This document shows positions 23,957 to 32,303 of a DNA stretch of 64,000 nucleotides, in pieces. A program made the translations under genes and the position numbers. The stretch's first letter is position 1; each line of letters begins with the position of its first letter. The notes under the pieces were generated by a model, which was not told the origin of the DNA, made no database searches, and saw only the letters and a program-made list of their open reading frames with translations. Origin of the DNA: Chlorobiota bacterium (GTDB lineage: Bacteria; Bacteroidota; Ignavibacteria; OLB7); NCBI GenBank assembly GCA_028287785.1, contig JAQBOZ010000021.1, positions 1 through 64,000 on the forward strand, read 5' to 3'.

Positions 23957-24690
23957 AGCTCGTAGAGCAGGATGGCGGTTGCGATGGCGGCGTTGAGCGA
24001 TTCCCCTCTCCCGCTCCCCATGATCGCGATCGGCTCGGCCCGTTCCAGCAGATCCGGGGAAACCCCGTGCGCCTCGCCACCGATGATATACACGCCGCGT
24101 CGTGGAAGCAACTCACGGCCCAGCACGCGGGCACCGTGGGCATCGAGCGCGAAAAGGGGGAGGCCGAGCGTGATGATATCGTGGGGCGTTATCTCCTCGA
24201 CGACCGGCAGACGGAAGATGGCCCCCATCGAGGAGCGAACCACCTTCGGGTTGAACGGATCGATCGATCCGCGACCGAACAGCACGCCGCCAAGCCCGAA
24301 CCACTCCGCCGTGCGAAGGATCGTCCCGACGTTTCCCGGATCGGCCAGGCCGTCCAGAAAGAGGATCGGCCCGCCACGCCCGGCCAGATCATCCAGCATC
24401 ACCGCATCGGGCATATCGACGATCGCGCCAACCCCCTGCGCCTGCTCCGTGGCGAACAGCGCGCCCGGCTCCTCCGCCACGGAGATCGATGCTCCCGGAA
24501 AATGCCGCGCCAGCCAGCCGCTCTCCTCCTCCGTGCCGAACAGAAACCTGACGCGCGCGGGGCTCTGCGAAAGCTCTTCGAGCAGACGCTTCCCCTCGGC
24601 CAGATACGCCCGCTCGCGCGCTCTTCCCTTGCCACGATGAAGCGAGCGGATCAGCTTCGCGCGGGAGAGCGAGAGATTCAGAATCTCCAC
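23920..24690 (-). CDS. SpoU/TrmH family RNA 2'-O-methyltransferase
   Basis: This is a SPOUT-class methyltransferase (256 residues). An N-terminal substrate-binding domain (LIRSLHRGKGRARERAYLAE) precedes the knotted catalytic domain, whose three motifs are visible: LADPGNVGTILRTAEWFG, YIIGGEAHGVS and GSGRGESLNAAIATAILLYE. These fit the 2'-O-ribose methylating TrmH/RlmB group that acts on rRNA or tRNA. The start is a GTG at 24690 preceded by GGGGAG at a good distance; a longer reading would overlap tlpA by more than 100 bp. It follows tlpA after 43 bp. Which nucleotide it modifies is not clear. Confidence 0.9.
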   Translation of the reverse strand: MEILNLSLSRAKLIRSLHRGKGRARERAYLAEGKRLLEELSQSPARVRFLFGTEEESGWLARHFPGASISVAEEPGALFATEQAQGVGAIVDMPDAVMLDDLAGRGGPILFLDGLADPGNVGTILRTAEWFGLGGVLFGRGSIDPFNPKVVRSSMGAIFRLPVVEEITPHDIITLGLPLFALDAHGARVLGRELLPRRGVYIIGGEAHGVSPDLLERAEPIAIMGSGRGESLNAAIATAILLYELHRGSHLPPPTA

Positions 24691-24733
24691 GCATCTCCCC
24701 CGCTGAATTTGAATGGCGAATCGGGGGACACGA

Positions 24734-25465
24734 TCACATCGCCTTGTCGATGGCGCCGCGGAAATCGGCCTCGCGCTGCATGCCGACGGCCTTCCAGATG
24801 ATCTCCCCCTTCCGGTTGAGGATGAACGTGGTGGGAACGCCCTCAAGCCCGCCGTATGCCTCGATCACCTTGTCGTTGGCGATGGCGAGCGGATACTTCA
24901 GCCCGTTCTTCGTCGCGAACTCCCCGACATGCTGCTCCACCGTCTGAATGTGGTTCTGCATCCTGTCCTCCTCCGCCACGTTCACGCCGATCACCTCGAA
25001 TCCCTTGGCGCCAAGCTTTTCGCGCAGCTTCACGATGTCCGGAAGCTCCATCCTGCACGGAGGGCACCATGTCCCCCAGAAATTGAGCAGCACGACCTTG
25101 CCGCGATACTCCTTCAGCGAATGTTCCTTGCCGTCCGCCCCTTTCCAGGTGAAGTTCGGAGCCATCTGCCCCTCGGTGGCGGTCACATTCTCCTCGACGG
25201 AAACAACGCGGCCAACGCCAGGCCCGGAAGCCGGCGCGGACTCATCATCCATCGATGCAACTCCCCCAACGCCGGCGGCGCCGGCCGATGTCGACGGGAT
25301 GGCTTTGACCTCGGCCCCGCCACCAGTTGCGGGTGTTCCCTGAAGCGGACGCTCCGACTGAGCGGAGTCCGCGCGGGTGGCCGGATCGGATTTCGGTGTA
25401 TTGCAGGCGCTCCCGGCAAGGGCGAGAGCGATAAGAATCGCTGGTACCATGGGTAGACCCTTCAT
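24734..25465 (-). CDS. TlpA-like thioredoxin-fold lipoprotein
   Basis: The 243-residue protein begins with a lipoprotein signal (MVPAILIALALAGSAC, lipobox LAGSAC), then about 85 residues of low-complexity Ala/Ser/Thr/Gly linker, then a thioredoxin domain of the TlpA/ResA/AhpC-TSA type. The active site is NFWGTWCPPCRMELPD with a CPPC motif, and the cis-proline loop is GVPTTFILNRKGEI. It is likely a membrane-tethered thiol-disulfide reductant in the periplasm, used for cytochrome c maturation or similar. I chose the ATG at 25465, which starts directly at the signal peptide. It lies 63 bp after the anti-sigma factor gene, on the same strand. Confidence 0.9.
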   Translation of the reverse strand: MKGLPMVPAILIALALAGSACNTPKSDPATRADSAQSERPLQGTPATGGGAEVKAIPSTSAGAAGVGGVASMDDESAPASGPGVGRVVSVEENVTATEGQMAPNFTWKGADGKEHSLKEYRGKVVLLNFWGTWCPPCRMELPDIVKLREKLGAKGFEVIGVNVAEEDRMQNHIQTVEQHVGEFATKNGLKYPLAIANDKVIEAYGGLEGVPTTFILNRKGEIIWKAVGMQREADFRGAIDKAM

Positions 25466-25528
25466 AAGAATTGAACTGTTGATGGAATTGAATTGGCCGG
25501 GTGCCGGCATGCCGGAAGAAAAGCCCCG

Positions 25529-26425
25529 CTACGATCGCCCGCCGATGAACTGCTCCATGCTCGCTCTGGGTGCGTTGGAGACCATCGCGCAGATGATATC
25601 ACCTTTTTTGAACATCACCAACCGTGCATCGGCGCTCGGCTCCTCCCATATGTCCTCCCCGCGATCCAGACGCTGCATGATGTCATCGGTGATATAGAAC
25701 ACCTTCCCCTGCTTCAGCGTGGCCTGGGGAACCTCGAAGACATAGTAGATCGTGCTGGCGCCGCCGTAGATGAGATGCGCGAAATGGGCATCGCCATGAT
25801 TGCTGACCACGCCGCCTGTAAGCGGGGCCCTGGCCGGAAGGAAGATCACGCCGTACCCCACCCCATTTTCCTTGAAGAAATCGGTAAGCTCCCTGGAGTC
25901 ATGGGTGGCAAGCTGGGGAACCAGATGCCCATCGGCGATGGCGCGATAGTTCTCGTTGGCCTTGTTGAAAAAATTGTCAGGGTGGGGCTTGTCATCGCCG
26001 GCCGAAACCGACGCGGGAGGGCTGTCCAGCACCGCGACCTGCGGTTTCGATCCGCCGAAGACGCCCCACGCCCCCGCGATCACGAGGATCGAGGCGATGG
26101 CAACGCCGACCGGCGAGAGGAAGATATCGCCGAACCTGTCGAACCACCCCTGCTCCGGCTGCGCGGCACCGTTGAGAATGCCGGACTTCCGCTCATCGGA
26201 CAACGCACCGACCTGCCCGGCGATCGACTGACGCAGGCCATCGGGCGTTACCGAACGGGGCGCGCGATCATGCACGACCGTCTTGGTCATGAGCTCAAGC
26301 TCATACGCCGCCCTGCAGTCCGGACAATACTTGATGTGCTGTTGTACCTTTTCCCGGTACTCGTGCTCATCAACACGGTTGTCGACGTAGGCGGTTATCT
26401 GTTCATGAATCTCTTTACAGGTCAC
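25529..26425 (-). CDS. Zinc-finger anti-sigma factor with membrane helix
   Basis: The N-terminus (CKEIHEQITAYVDNRVDEHE, then HIKYCPDCRAAYELE) has the His-x3-Cys-x2-Cys zinc finger of ZAS anti-sigma factors. One membrane helix follows at about 115-135 (VGVAIASILVIAGAWGVFGG). The roughly 150-residue domain beyond it has no family I can name; it contains HGDAHFAHLIYGGASTIYYV and MVSNAPRASMEQFIGG. The start is taken as the GTG at 26425 (298 residues), because the anti-sigma fold begins there; the longer reading needs a TTG start. It presumably binds the ECF sigma factor encoded 298 bp upstream. Confidence 0.85.
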   Translation of the reverse strand: MTCKEIHEQITAYVDNRVDEHEYREKVQQHIKYCPDCRAAYELELMTKTVVHDRAPRSVTPDGLRQSIAGQVGALSDERKSGILNGAAQPEQGWFDRFGDIFLSPVGVAIASILVIAGAWGVFGGSKPQVAVLDSPPASVSAGDDKPHPDNFFNKANENYRAIADGHLVPQLATHDSRELTDFFKENGVGYGVIFLPARAPLTGGVVSNHGDAHFAHLIYGGASTIYYVFEVPQATLKQGKVFYITDDIMQRLDRGEDIWEEPSADARLVMFKKGDIICAMVSNAPRASMEQFIGGRS

Positions 26426-26723
26426 AGTAGAGCGAAAATGCCACCAAAAGGCCTTTACACGCAATCAAATAATCGTTTTGGCTCAAGACATTTCTCACAT
26501 CGATGGTTTTGCCCGCACTCCGGAGGGTCGTGGTGTGACGTTCCGCCGTCGCCATCCATTGTTCCCGCCGGGAACGGGATCGGACGGATCAGCCCCGGAC
26601 AACCCGCACCGGCATCGCCGGTAGATATCGATGGAATACGATGAACGTGGCGAAATGCCACCGTGCGGATCGGGCACGGCAGCCGGGCGGCAACAATCGC
26701 GGGGGTCCGTTCCCGGCGCCGAC
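26426..26723. other. Intergenic region, 298 bp, between sigma and anti-sigma genes
   Basis: I see no gene, repeat or convincing terminator here. The gap is long for a sigma/anti-sigma pair, so the anti-sigma gene may have its own promoter. Confidence 0.5.
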
Positions 26724-27452
26724 CTACGATACGGAGGAGATGGCATCGGCGGGAGCATAGCCCCGTGCCGCGGCATATCCCAGAAGCGAATCGCGCAGGA
26801 GCCTGCGACCGCGATGAAGCCTTGAACGGACCGTGCCGACGGGACAATCGACGAACTCGGCGATCTCCTCGTACGTCAGCCCCTCGATATCGCAGAGGAT
26901 CACCACCGTCCGGAAATCCTCGGGGAGATTCTCCATCGCCAGCGTCACCTCATCATCCATGATATTGGCGAACAGGGCATCGGCGGAGCCCTCGGCGTTC
27001 GGCGAGCCGCCGGGGCGGATCGTGTGATAGAACTCCTGGACGCTCTCGTAATCCACGGTTTCGAGGGATTTCTGCGATTTCCGGTAACGGTTGATGTAGC
27101 TGTTCTTCATGATCCTGAAGAGCCACGCCTTGCAGTTGGTCCCCTCCTCGAACTTATCGAAGAACCGGAACGCCTTCAGATAGGTCTCCTGGACAAGATC
27201 CTCCGCCGCCGGCTGATCCAGCGTCATCCTGATGGCGAAGTTGAACAGGGCATCCATATGCGGGATCGCCTCGCGCTCGAATGCCACGCGACGGGCTTCC
27301 TCGGCCCGGAGAGCCTCCTGACGCGCCGAATGCTCCGCCGTCCGCTCGGCCGCAATCCTGTTCGCCTCCTCCCTCCGCCCCGTCTGGTCGCGAAACGAGG
27401 AAAACGCCTTTCCAATTCCCCTCAGGGGAAACGTGCCGTCATGGATAGCCAT
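26724..27452 (-). CDS. ECF sigma factor with long charged N-terminal extension
   Basis: This 242-residue ECF sigma factor has region 2 at about 62-130 (HMDALFNFAIRMTLDQPAAE, DLVQETYLKAFRFFDKFEEG, NCKAWLFRIMKNSYINRYRK) and region 4 at about 170-225 (LPEDFRTVVILCDIEGLTYE, EEIAEFVDCPVGTVRSRLHR). The closest general type is the SigE/ECF group controlled by zinc anti-sigma factors, and such a gene lies downstream. About 57 residues before region 2 are unusual: rich in Arg, Ala and Glu, with no proline, so probably one long helix or coiled coil. Internal starts are possible, but none is clearly better. It diverges from glgP. Confidence 0.9.
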   Translation of the reverse strand: MAIHDGTFPLRGIGKAFSSFRDQTGRREEANRIAAERTAEHSARQEALRAEEARRVAFEREAIPHMDALFNFAIRMTLDQPAAEDLVQETYLKAFRFFDKFEEGTNCKAWLFRIMKNSYINRYRKSQKSLETVDYESVQEFYHTIRPGGSPNAEGSADALFANIMDDEVTLAMENLPEDFRTVVILCDIEGLTYEEIAEFVDCPVGTVRSRLHRGRRLLRDSLLGYAAARGYAPADAISSVS

Positions 27453-27596
27453 CTACCTGCCCTGATATGATTTTTTAAATGCCGGCCGGAGCATTTGGAG
27501 AGGATCACGCGCCGCAATTCATGAAGCGCGCAATTCTCCGTGTGATAACATGAACAAACGGGGAGAAGTTCCCGGCCCCCCGGCCCCTATCTTTTG

Positions 27597-27604
27597 TATC
27601 TTTG
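27597..27604 (+). promoter_or_regulatory. FCB-type -7 box upstream of glgP
   Basis: TATCTTTG matches the Bacteroidetes TAnnTTTG consensus; a near copy, TATCTTTTG, ends at the base before it. No TTTG -33 box is present. The glgP ATG is 115 bp downstream. Confidence 0.5.
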
Positions 27605-27635
27605 GCCCCCCGGAAACCGGGGCTCATCCGAGATG

Positions 27636-27673
27636 CCCTGAAAGGGCCTCCTTCCTGATAAGGGCTTTCAGGG
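27636..27673 (+). other. Hairpin in glgP leader
   Basis: CCCTGAAAG (27636-27644) pairs perfectly with CTTTCAGGG (27665-27673) across a 20-nt loop. A smaller stem CCCCGG-AAA-CCGGGG precedes it at 27608-27622, and a run of seven T lies 20 bp after it. The layout could attenuate glgP transcription or affect translation, but no known riboswitch is recognisable. Confidence 0.45.
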
Positions 27674-27718
27674 ATATCCCCTCACGGCCGGCTTTTTTTC
27701 GACGTTTTCAATCGGTCT

Positions 27719-30274
27719 ATGCGCCCATTAGTAACCTTCACCGTCGCGCCCCCCCTCCCCGAAACACTGGGTCGCCTGCACGAACTCTACAGCAACCTCT
27801 ACTGGTCATGGAACCCCGATATCCGGGAATTCCTCAGGTCGATCGACCCGGAGACCTGGCACGCCGCCAACCATCACCCGCTGGAGATGATGCGCAACCT
27901 TCCGGCCGGCCGGCTTGAGGAGCGTGCAAACGATCCCGCGTTCATGGAATCGTACCGCACGGCAATCGAGACGCTCGACGGTTATCTGAACGACGGCGGC
28001 TGGTACGGGGCATCCCACGCAAACCGTCATGATTCGATCGCCTATCTCTCCGCCGAGTTCGGCCTTCACGAGTCCGTCCCCCTCTACTCCGGCGGCCTCG
28101 GCGTCCTCTCCGGCGATCACACCAAATCGGCCAGCGATCTCGGCCTCCCGTTCGTCTGCGTCGGGTTGATGTACCAGATGGGCTACTTCCGCCAGCGCCT
28201 GACGCTGGACGGAGCGCAGCTTGAAAGCTACGATATGAACGATCCCTCCACCGTCCCCCTCCGGGAGATGCTGGATGCCGCCGGGCGCCCGATCCGCATA
28301 TCCGTGGACTTCCCGCGCGGCCCCGTCCATGCCCGGATCTGGCGGCTCGATGTGGGACGCGTCCCCATCTATCTTCTTGATACGAATATTTCGGAGAATG
28401 CGATTCCGGAGTATCGCGATATCGCCGATTATCTCTACGGCGGCGATCTGGAAACGCGCATCATGCAGGAGATCATGCTGGGCATCGGCGGGATGCGGGC
28501 GCTGAGGGCGCTCGGGATCGATCCCACGGTGACGCACTCCAACGAGGGACACAGCGCGTTTCTGATGCTGGAACGATCGCGGATGTTGATGACCGAGCTG
28601 GGGATGAACTTCATGGAGGCGGCGGAGCTTGCGGCATCAGGCTCCGTCTTTACCACCCATACGCCGGTCCCGGCCGGCAACGACGCGTTCCCGCTGGAGA
28701 TGATCGACCGCTACTTCAGCGGCTACTGGCCGCAGCTTGGGCTGAGCCGTGATGAATTCATCTCCCTGGGGCATGCCTCCCCCGTGAAAAACACCGAGAA
28801 CTTCTCGATGACCGTCCTGGCGCTGAAGCTCACCTCGAAACGCAACGGCGTCAGCCAGCTTCACGGACATGTATCGCAGTCGATGTGGAAGGAGATCTGG
28901 AACAACCTTCCGGCATCCGAGATTCCGATCGAGGGGATCACCAACGGCGTCCATACCCTGACCTGGATCGCCGACCCGATGCGGACGCTTCTCGACGCCC
29001 ATCTCGGCACGGGGTGGACACGCGCCATCGGCGACCCGGAGACGTGGGACAGGATCGACATGATCCCCAACGCGGATCTCTGGCGGATCAAGAACCATAT
29101 GCGGACCGATCTGGTCGATTACGTCCATCGCCGCCTGGATGAGCAGCACGCCGAGTGGTACTCCCGCACCGAAACAGGTCGCCACGCCGATACCATTCTC
29201 GATCCCTCCATCCTGACGATAGGCTTCGCGCGCCGGTTCGCCACCTACAAGCGCGCCACGCTGCTGTTCCGCGATCCCGAGCGTGCGCTCCGTCTCTTCG
29301 GCGACCGGAAGCGGCCTATCCAGCTTGTCTTCGCCGGCAAGGCGCACCCGAAGGATCTTCCCGGCAAGGAGTTCATTCAGAAGGTGATAGAGTTCATCAG
29401 GGAGAACGAGCTGGAGAGCCGGATTGTCTTTATCGAGGACTACGACATGGGGGTGGCGCGGCAGATGACGCAGGGATGCGATGTCTGGCTGAACACGCCA
29501 CGCCGGCCGCTTGAGGCATCGGGGACCAGCGGCATGAAGGCGGCGGTGAACGGAACGCTCAACCTCTCGGTGCTGGATGGCTGGTATCCCGAGGGATACG
29601 ACGGGACCAACGGCTTCGCGATCGGCAAGGGGGAGGAATTCGCCAATCCCGAGCATCAGGATGAATTCGAATCGCGAAAGCTCTATCGCGTGCTTGAGGA
29701 GTCGCTGATCCCGATGTTCTATAATCGCTCCGAGGCGGATATCCCGCGCGAATGGATCGCCATGCAGAAACGGGCGCTCCGGACGATGGCTGGCGCGTTC
29801 AGCGCGGACCGCATGGTGACTGAATACGCAACGCGTTTCTATCTCCCCTGCTCCGACCGGTTCCAGCGCCTCCGGGCGGACGGCGGAGCGCGCGTGCGCG
29901 GGCTGATAGCCTGGAAGCGCCACATCATGGAACAGTGGAGCAACCTTCGCTTCCACGACGTGCAGACCGACGCGGCCAGCACGATGAAGATGGGGCAGCA
30001 GGTGCGGATCACCGCGCGACTCCAGCTCGGCGAAATCGCCCCGGCGGATATCCGCGTGGAAGCCTATTACGGCGAGATCAATGCCGAGGGGCTTGTGAGC
30101 AATGGCGCCACGGTGCCCCTGGCCATGACGGGGAACGACGGCGGGCTTGCGATCTATACCGGCACGATCACCCTGGCGAGCGACGGCCACGCCGGGCTTA
30201 CCGTGCGGGCGCTGCCATGGCATGAGGATCTTGGAAACAGAGCGGAGATGAACACGATTACATGGGCGCTGTAG
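27719..30274 (+). CDS. glgP: Alpha-glucan phosphorylase (GT35)
   Basis: The enzyme releases glucose 1-phosphate from glycogen or maltodextrins using pyridoxal phosphate. The 851-residue protein is of the bacterial alpha-glucan phosphorylase branch: an N-terminal DUF3417 domain (LPETLGRLHELYSNLYWSWN) followed by the GT-B catalytic domains. Recognisable parts are SAEFGLHESVPLYSGGLGVL, HSNEGHSAFLMLERSR, VFTTHTPVPAGNDAFP, RRFATYKRATLL and the cofactor region EASGTSGMKAAVNGTLNLSV, whose lysine should bind PLP. The final 100 or so residues form an all-beta extension. It is a single-gene unit, with its own -7 box and leader hairpins upstream and a strong terminator downstream. Confidence 0.95.
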   Translation: MRPLVTFTVAPPLPETLGRLHELYSNLYWSWNPDIREFLRSIDPETWHAANHHPLEMMRNLPAGRLEERANDPAFMESYRTAIETLDGYLNDGGWYGASHANRHDSIAYLSAEFGLHESVPLYSGGLGVLSGDHTKSASDLGLPFVCVGLMYQMGYFRQRLTLDGAQLESYDMNDPSTVPLREMLDAAGRPIRISVDFPRGPVHARIWRLDVGRVPIYLLDTNISENAIPEYRDIADYLYGGDLETRIMQEIMLGIGGMRALRALGIDPTVTHSNEGHSAFLMLERSRMLMTELGMNFMEAAELAASGSVFTTHTPVPAGNDAFPLEMIDRYFSGYWPQLGLSRDEFISLGHASPVKNTENFSMTVLALKLTSKRNGVSQLHGHVSQSMWKEIWNNLPASEIPIEGITNGVHTLTWIADPMRTLLDAHLGTGWTRAIGDPETWDRIDMIPNADLWRIKNHMRTDLVDYVHRRLDEQHAEWYSRTETGRHADTILDPSILTIGFARRFATYKRATLLFRDPERALRLFGDRKRPIQLVFAGKAHPKDLPGKEFIQKVIEFIRENELESRIVFIEDYDMGVARQMTQGCDVWLNTPRRPLEASGTSGMKAAVNGTLNLSVLDGWYPEGYDGTNGFAIGKGEEFANPEHQDEFESRKLYRVLEESLIPMFYNRSEADIPREWIAMQKRALRTMAGAFSADRMVTEYATRFYLPCSDRFQRLRADGGARVRGLIAWKRHIMEQWSNLRFHDVQTDAASTMKMGQQVRITARLQLGEIAPADIRVEAYYGEINAEGLVSNGATVPLAMTGNDGGLAIYTGTITLASDGHAGLTVRALPWHEDLGNRAEMNTITWAL

Positions 30275-30354
30275 GATTGCGGTGATGCCGCGCATGGCGG
30301 CTCTTCCGAATTCATCGGAAAGAGTTCACATGTGTTCATGATGATGTTCAACGG

Positions 30355-30384
30355 AAGGATGCTCGTATCGGGCATCCTTTTTTT
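30355..30384 (+). terminator. Rho-independent terminator of glgP
   Basis: The stem AAGGATGC/GCATCCTT closes a 9-nt loop and is followed directly by an uninterrupted T-run to 30384. This is a textbook intrinsic terminator 80 bp after the glgP stop. Confidence 0.88.
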
Positions 30385-30468
30385 ATGGAGAAAGCGCGCC
30401 GGTCCAGGCCCGCCACCGCCCCACAATCCCGTGCCACGTAACACAAAATCACCTCCCCGACCCCCTCC

Positions 30469-30507
30469 TTAACAATTCGGTAACACTGCGGTAACATGGT
30501 CATAATA
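30469..30507 (+). promoter_or_regulatory. Pho-box-like array of 11-bp direct repeats
   Basis: TTAACA (30469), GTAACA (30480), GTAACA (30491) and a weaker ATAATA (30502) begin at exact 11-bp intervals. PhoB-family regulators bind direct repeats with an 11-bp period at pho promoters. The array ends 9 bp before a -7 box and lies upstream of a phosphate porin and the pst genes, so PhoB-type activation is the natural reading. phoB and phoR are not in the window. Confidence 0.7.
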
Positions 30508-30516
30508 CGCCGCCGA

Positions 30517-30524
30517 TAAGTTTG
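30517..30524 (+). promoter_or_regulatory. FCB-type -7 box of the porin promoter
   Basis: TAAGTTTG fits TAnnTTTG. The position where a -33 box would lie (around 30493) is occupied by the third Pho repeat, as expected for an activator-dependent promoter. Confidence 0.65.
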
Positions 30525-30702
30525 CACGCATTGAATCGCACGGCGGAACAAACCGCCAGACGCATTCAGATATCCCCCAATTCCACCGGCGCGAGCGGGT
30601 TCAGCCCAACCGGCCCGCCGGATACCGGAATCGCAACAACAGATGTACTTCCCGTTCGCGCGGAGTTCGCGAACTCATTCACGTAAAATCTCTAAGGAAC
30701 GT

Positions 30703-32127
30703 ATGAACCGATCAGCTATGGTTCTGCTCGCGGCCCTTGTGCTCGGCAGCGGTGTCGCCCACGCTCAGACGGACAATCAGCCCGCCCAGGATGGAACAAC
30801 GGCACAGACCGCGCCGACTCCCGAGGAGCTGAAGGACGCGATGGACGGTATGGGCGATCGTGTTACCACGCTCGAAACCGACGTTGACAAGCTGAAGTCG
30901 CTCAAAATCTCCGGCTACGTCCAGGCCGACTGGCAGCACTACGACCAGTCGTCGAACCAGGGCCGCGTCGTCCCAGGCTATGTGGCTCCAACGAACGCAA
31001 ACGGCACCAACGTCGCCACGTTTCCCGCCAAGAACCTCTTTACGGTCCGTCGTGGTCGCGTGAAGATTCAGAGCAAGCTTGGCGACTGGATGAACGCCGT
31101 GATCCAGCCGGACATCACCGAGAACGGGTTCGCGCTGAAAGAGGCATACGTGGAGCTTGCCCCATTCTCCAGCCCCGTGCTGATGATCACCGCCGGATCG
31201 CAGAACAGGCCCAACTACGAGGTGGAGGTCTCTTCATCGGCGCTCGAGGCGCTGGAGCGCTCGCAGGTCACCAAGGCGTTCTATCCGAATGAATATGATC
31301 TGGGCCTCCAGCTCAGCACCCGCTACGAGCTGTTCGACGGCTTTGATCCGAAGCTCCAGGTTGGCCTCTTCAACGGCAACGGCCCATCGCCGGAGACCGA
31401 TTCCTACAAGGATATCATCACCCGCCTCACCTTCCCGATCCCCTTCGGCTCGGAGTCGCCGGTGCAGGCCGATCTGGGCGCATCGTTCTACTACGGCGGC
31501 GTTCCGCAGCTCGGCGATTCGGTGAAGAAGACGGTTGGCGAGACGACTGTCAACGTGGCGAACGACGCCACCGGCAGCCTGGCCGGCTTCGGCAACAAGG
31601 AGAACTTCAACATCGAGGCGCAGATCTTCCTGGACATCCTGCCGATCGGCGGAACGATCATCAAGGGTGAGTTCATGACCGGACGCCGCCCGACGCTCAA
31701 CACCGTTGCAACATCGGCCACGGTCGGGACCAGGAAGGACTCGCTTGGCAAGGATATCGTCAGCATCACGCCGGGAACGTCGGCGGGCAACCTTCAGATC
31801 CGCAACCAGTCCGGCTTCTACGCCTACTTCATCCAGAACGTCGCCTCCGATCTCCAGATCGTTGCCCGCTACGACATGTTCGACCGGAACACGGATCTGG
31901 CCGGCACGCAGGTGACAAGCGCGGGCGACGCGGCCTCGTCGGTGCTGGGAGTCGGCGCGAACTACTTCTTCGGGAACATGCGGTTCTCGGTGCTGTATGA
32001 GATGCCGACATTCGCGGCGAACGAGAACATCCAGACCGACCCCGCCACCAAGAAGCCGGGCGATGACTATCGCACGATGGATCTGAAGGACAACAAGACC
32101 ACGATCCGCCTTCAGTACAAATTCTAG
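30703..32127 (+). CDS. Phosphate-selective porin, OprO/OprP family
   Basis: This outer-membrane protein should let phosphate or polyphosphate into the periplasm. From the ATG at 30703, preceded by TAAGGA, it has 474 residues: a signal peptide (MVLLAALVLGSGVAHA), a short coiled coil typical of this trimeric porin family (LKDAMDGMGDRVTTLETDVD), then beta-barrel strands starting ISGYVQADWQHY and including LFTVRRGRVKIQSKLGDW, VIQPDITENGFALKEAYVEL and ending on the aromatic-terminal strand TTIRLQYKF. It opens a phosphate block with pst genes, and a Pho-box-like array lies upstream. Phosphate selectivity is inferred from family and context. Confidence 0.9.
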   Translation: MNRSAMVLLAALVLGSGVAHAQTDNQPAQDGTTAQTAPTPEELKDAMDGMGDRVTTLETDVDKLKSLKISGYVQADWQHYDQSSNQGRVVPGYVAPTNANGTNVATFPAKNLFTVRRGRVKIQSKLGDWMNAVIQPDITENGFALKEAYVELAPFSSPVLMITAGSQNRPNYEVEVSSSALEALERSQVTKAFYPNEYDLGLQLSTRYELFDGFDPKLQVGLFNGNGPSPETDSYKDIITRLTFPIPFGSESPVQADLGASFYYGGVPQLGDSVKKTVGETTVNVANDATGSLAGFGNKENFNIEAQIFLDILPIGGTIIKGEFMTGRRPTLNTVATSATVGTRKDSLGKDIVSITPGTSAGNLQIRNQSGFYAYFIQNVASDLQIVARYDMFDRNTDLAGTQVTSAGDAASSVLGVGANYFFGNMRFSVLYEMPTFAANENIQTDPATKKPGDDYRTMDLKDNKTTIRLQYKF

Positions 32128-32189
32128 AGAATAGTGTACGGGCGGATCTTCTGTACGGGCGGGGGGAAGTACAGGCGAGGGGGGGGTAC

Positions 32190-32210
32190 GGGCGGGTTTC
32201 AAACCCGCCC
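32190..32210. repeat. Dispersed palindromic repeat, copy 3
   Basis: Ten-nt arms GGGCGGGTTT around a central C (the other copies have G there). It lies between the porin and pstS. Three direct copies of GTACGGGCGG (32136, 32153, 32186) precede it, the last running into the palindrome. Confidence 0.85.
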
Positions 32211-32211
32211 C

Positions 32212-32261
32212 GATCTGATCTGCTCTGATCTGATCCGCTCTGATCCGCACCGATCCGATCC
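32212..32261. repeat. GATC-rich 15-bp tandem repeat before pstS
   Basis: The unit GATCTGATCTGCTCT occurs at 32212, again with one change at 32227, in degenerate form at 32242, and as a partial copy at 32257. Seven GATC sites fall within 50 bp. The stretch lies 43 bp before the pstS start. Confidence 0.75.
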
Positions 32262-32303
32262 AGCATCGTTCTCAATACAAACCGAATCATACAAACCAAT
32301 ATC

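Larger units (their letters stand above)
30275..30702. other. Regulatory region between glgP and the phosphate porin, 428 bp
   Basis: No gene is present. It contains an imperfect hairpin at 30301-30324 (CTCTTCCGA with TCGGAAAGAG), the glgP terminator (30355-30384), the Pho-box-like array (30469-30507), a -7 box (30517-30524) and a leader of about 170 bp to the porin ATG. Confidence 0.75.

Noticed and set aside
27509-27536. Short direct repeat GCGCCGCAATTC / GCGCGCAATTC
   Set aside because: Only two imperfect copies 17 bp apart in a divergent promoter region; could be chance, and no further support was seen.
28637-30295. 552-residue minus-strand frame over glgP
   Set aside because: It is the antisense of a certain enzyme gene with all catalytic motifs.
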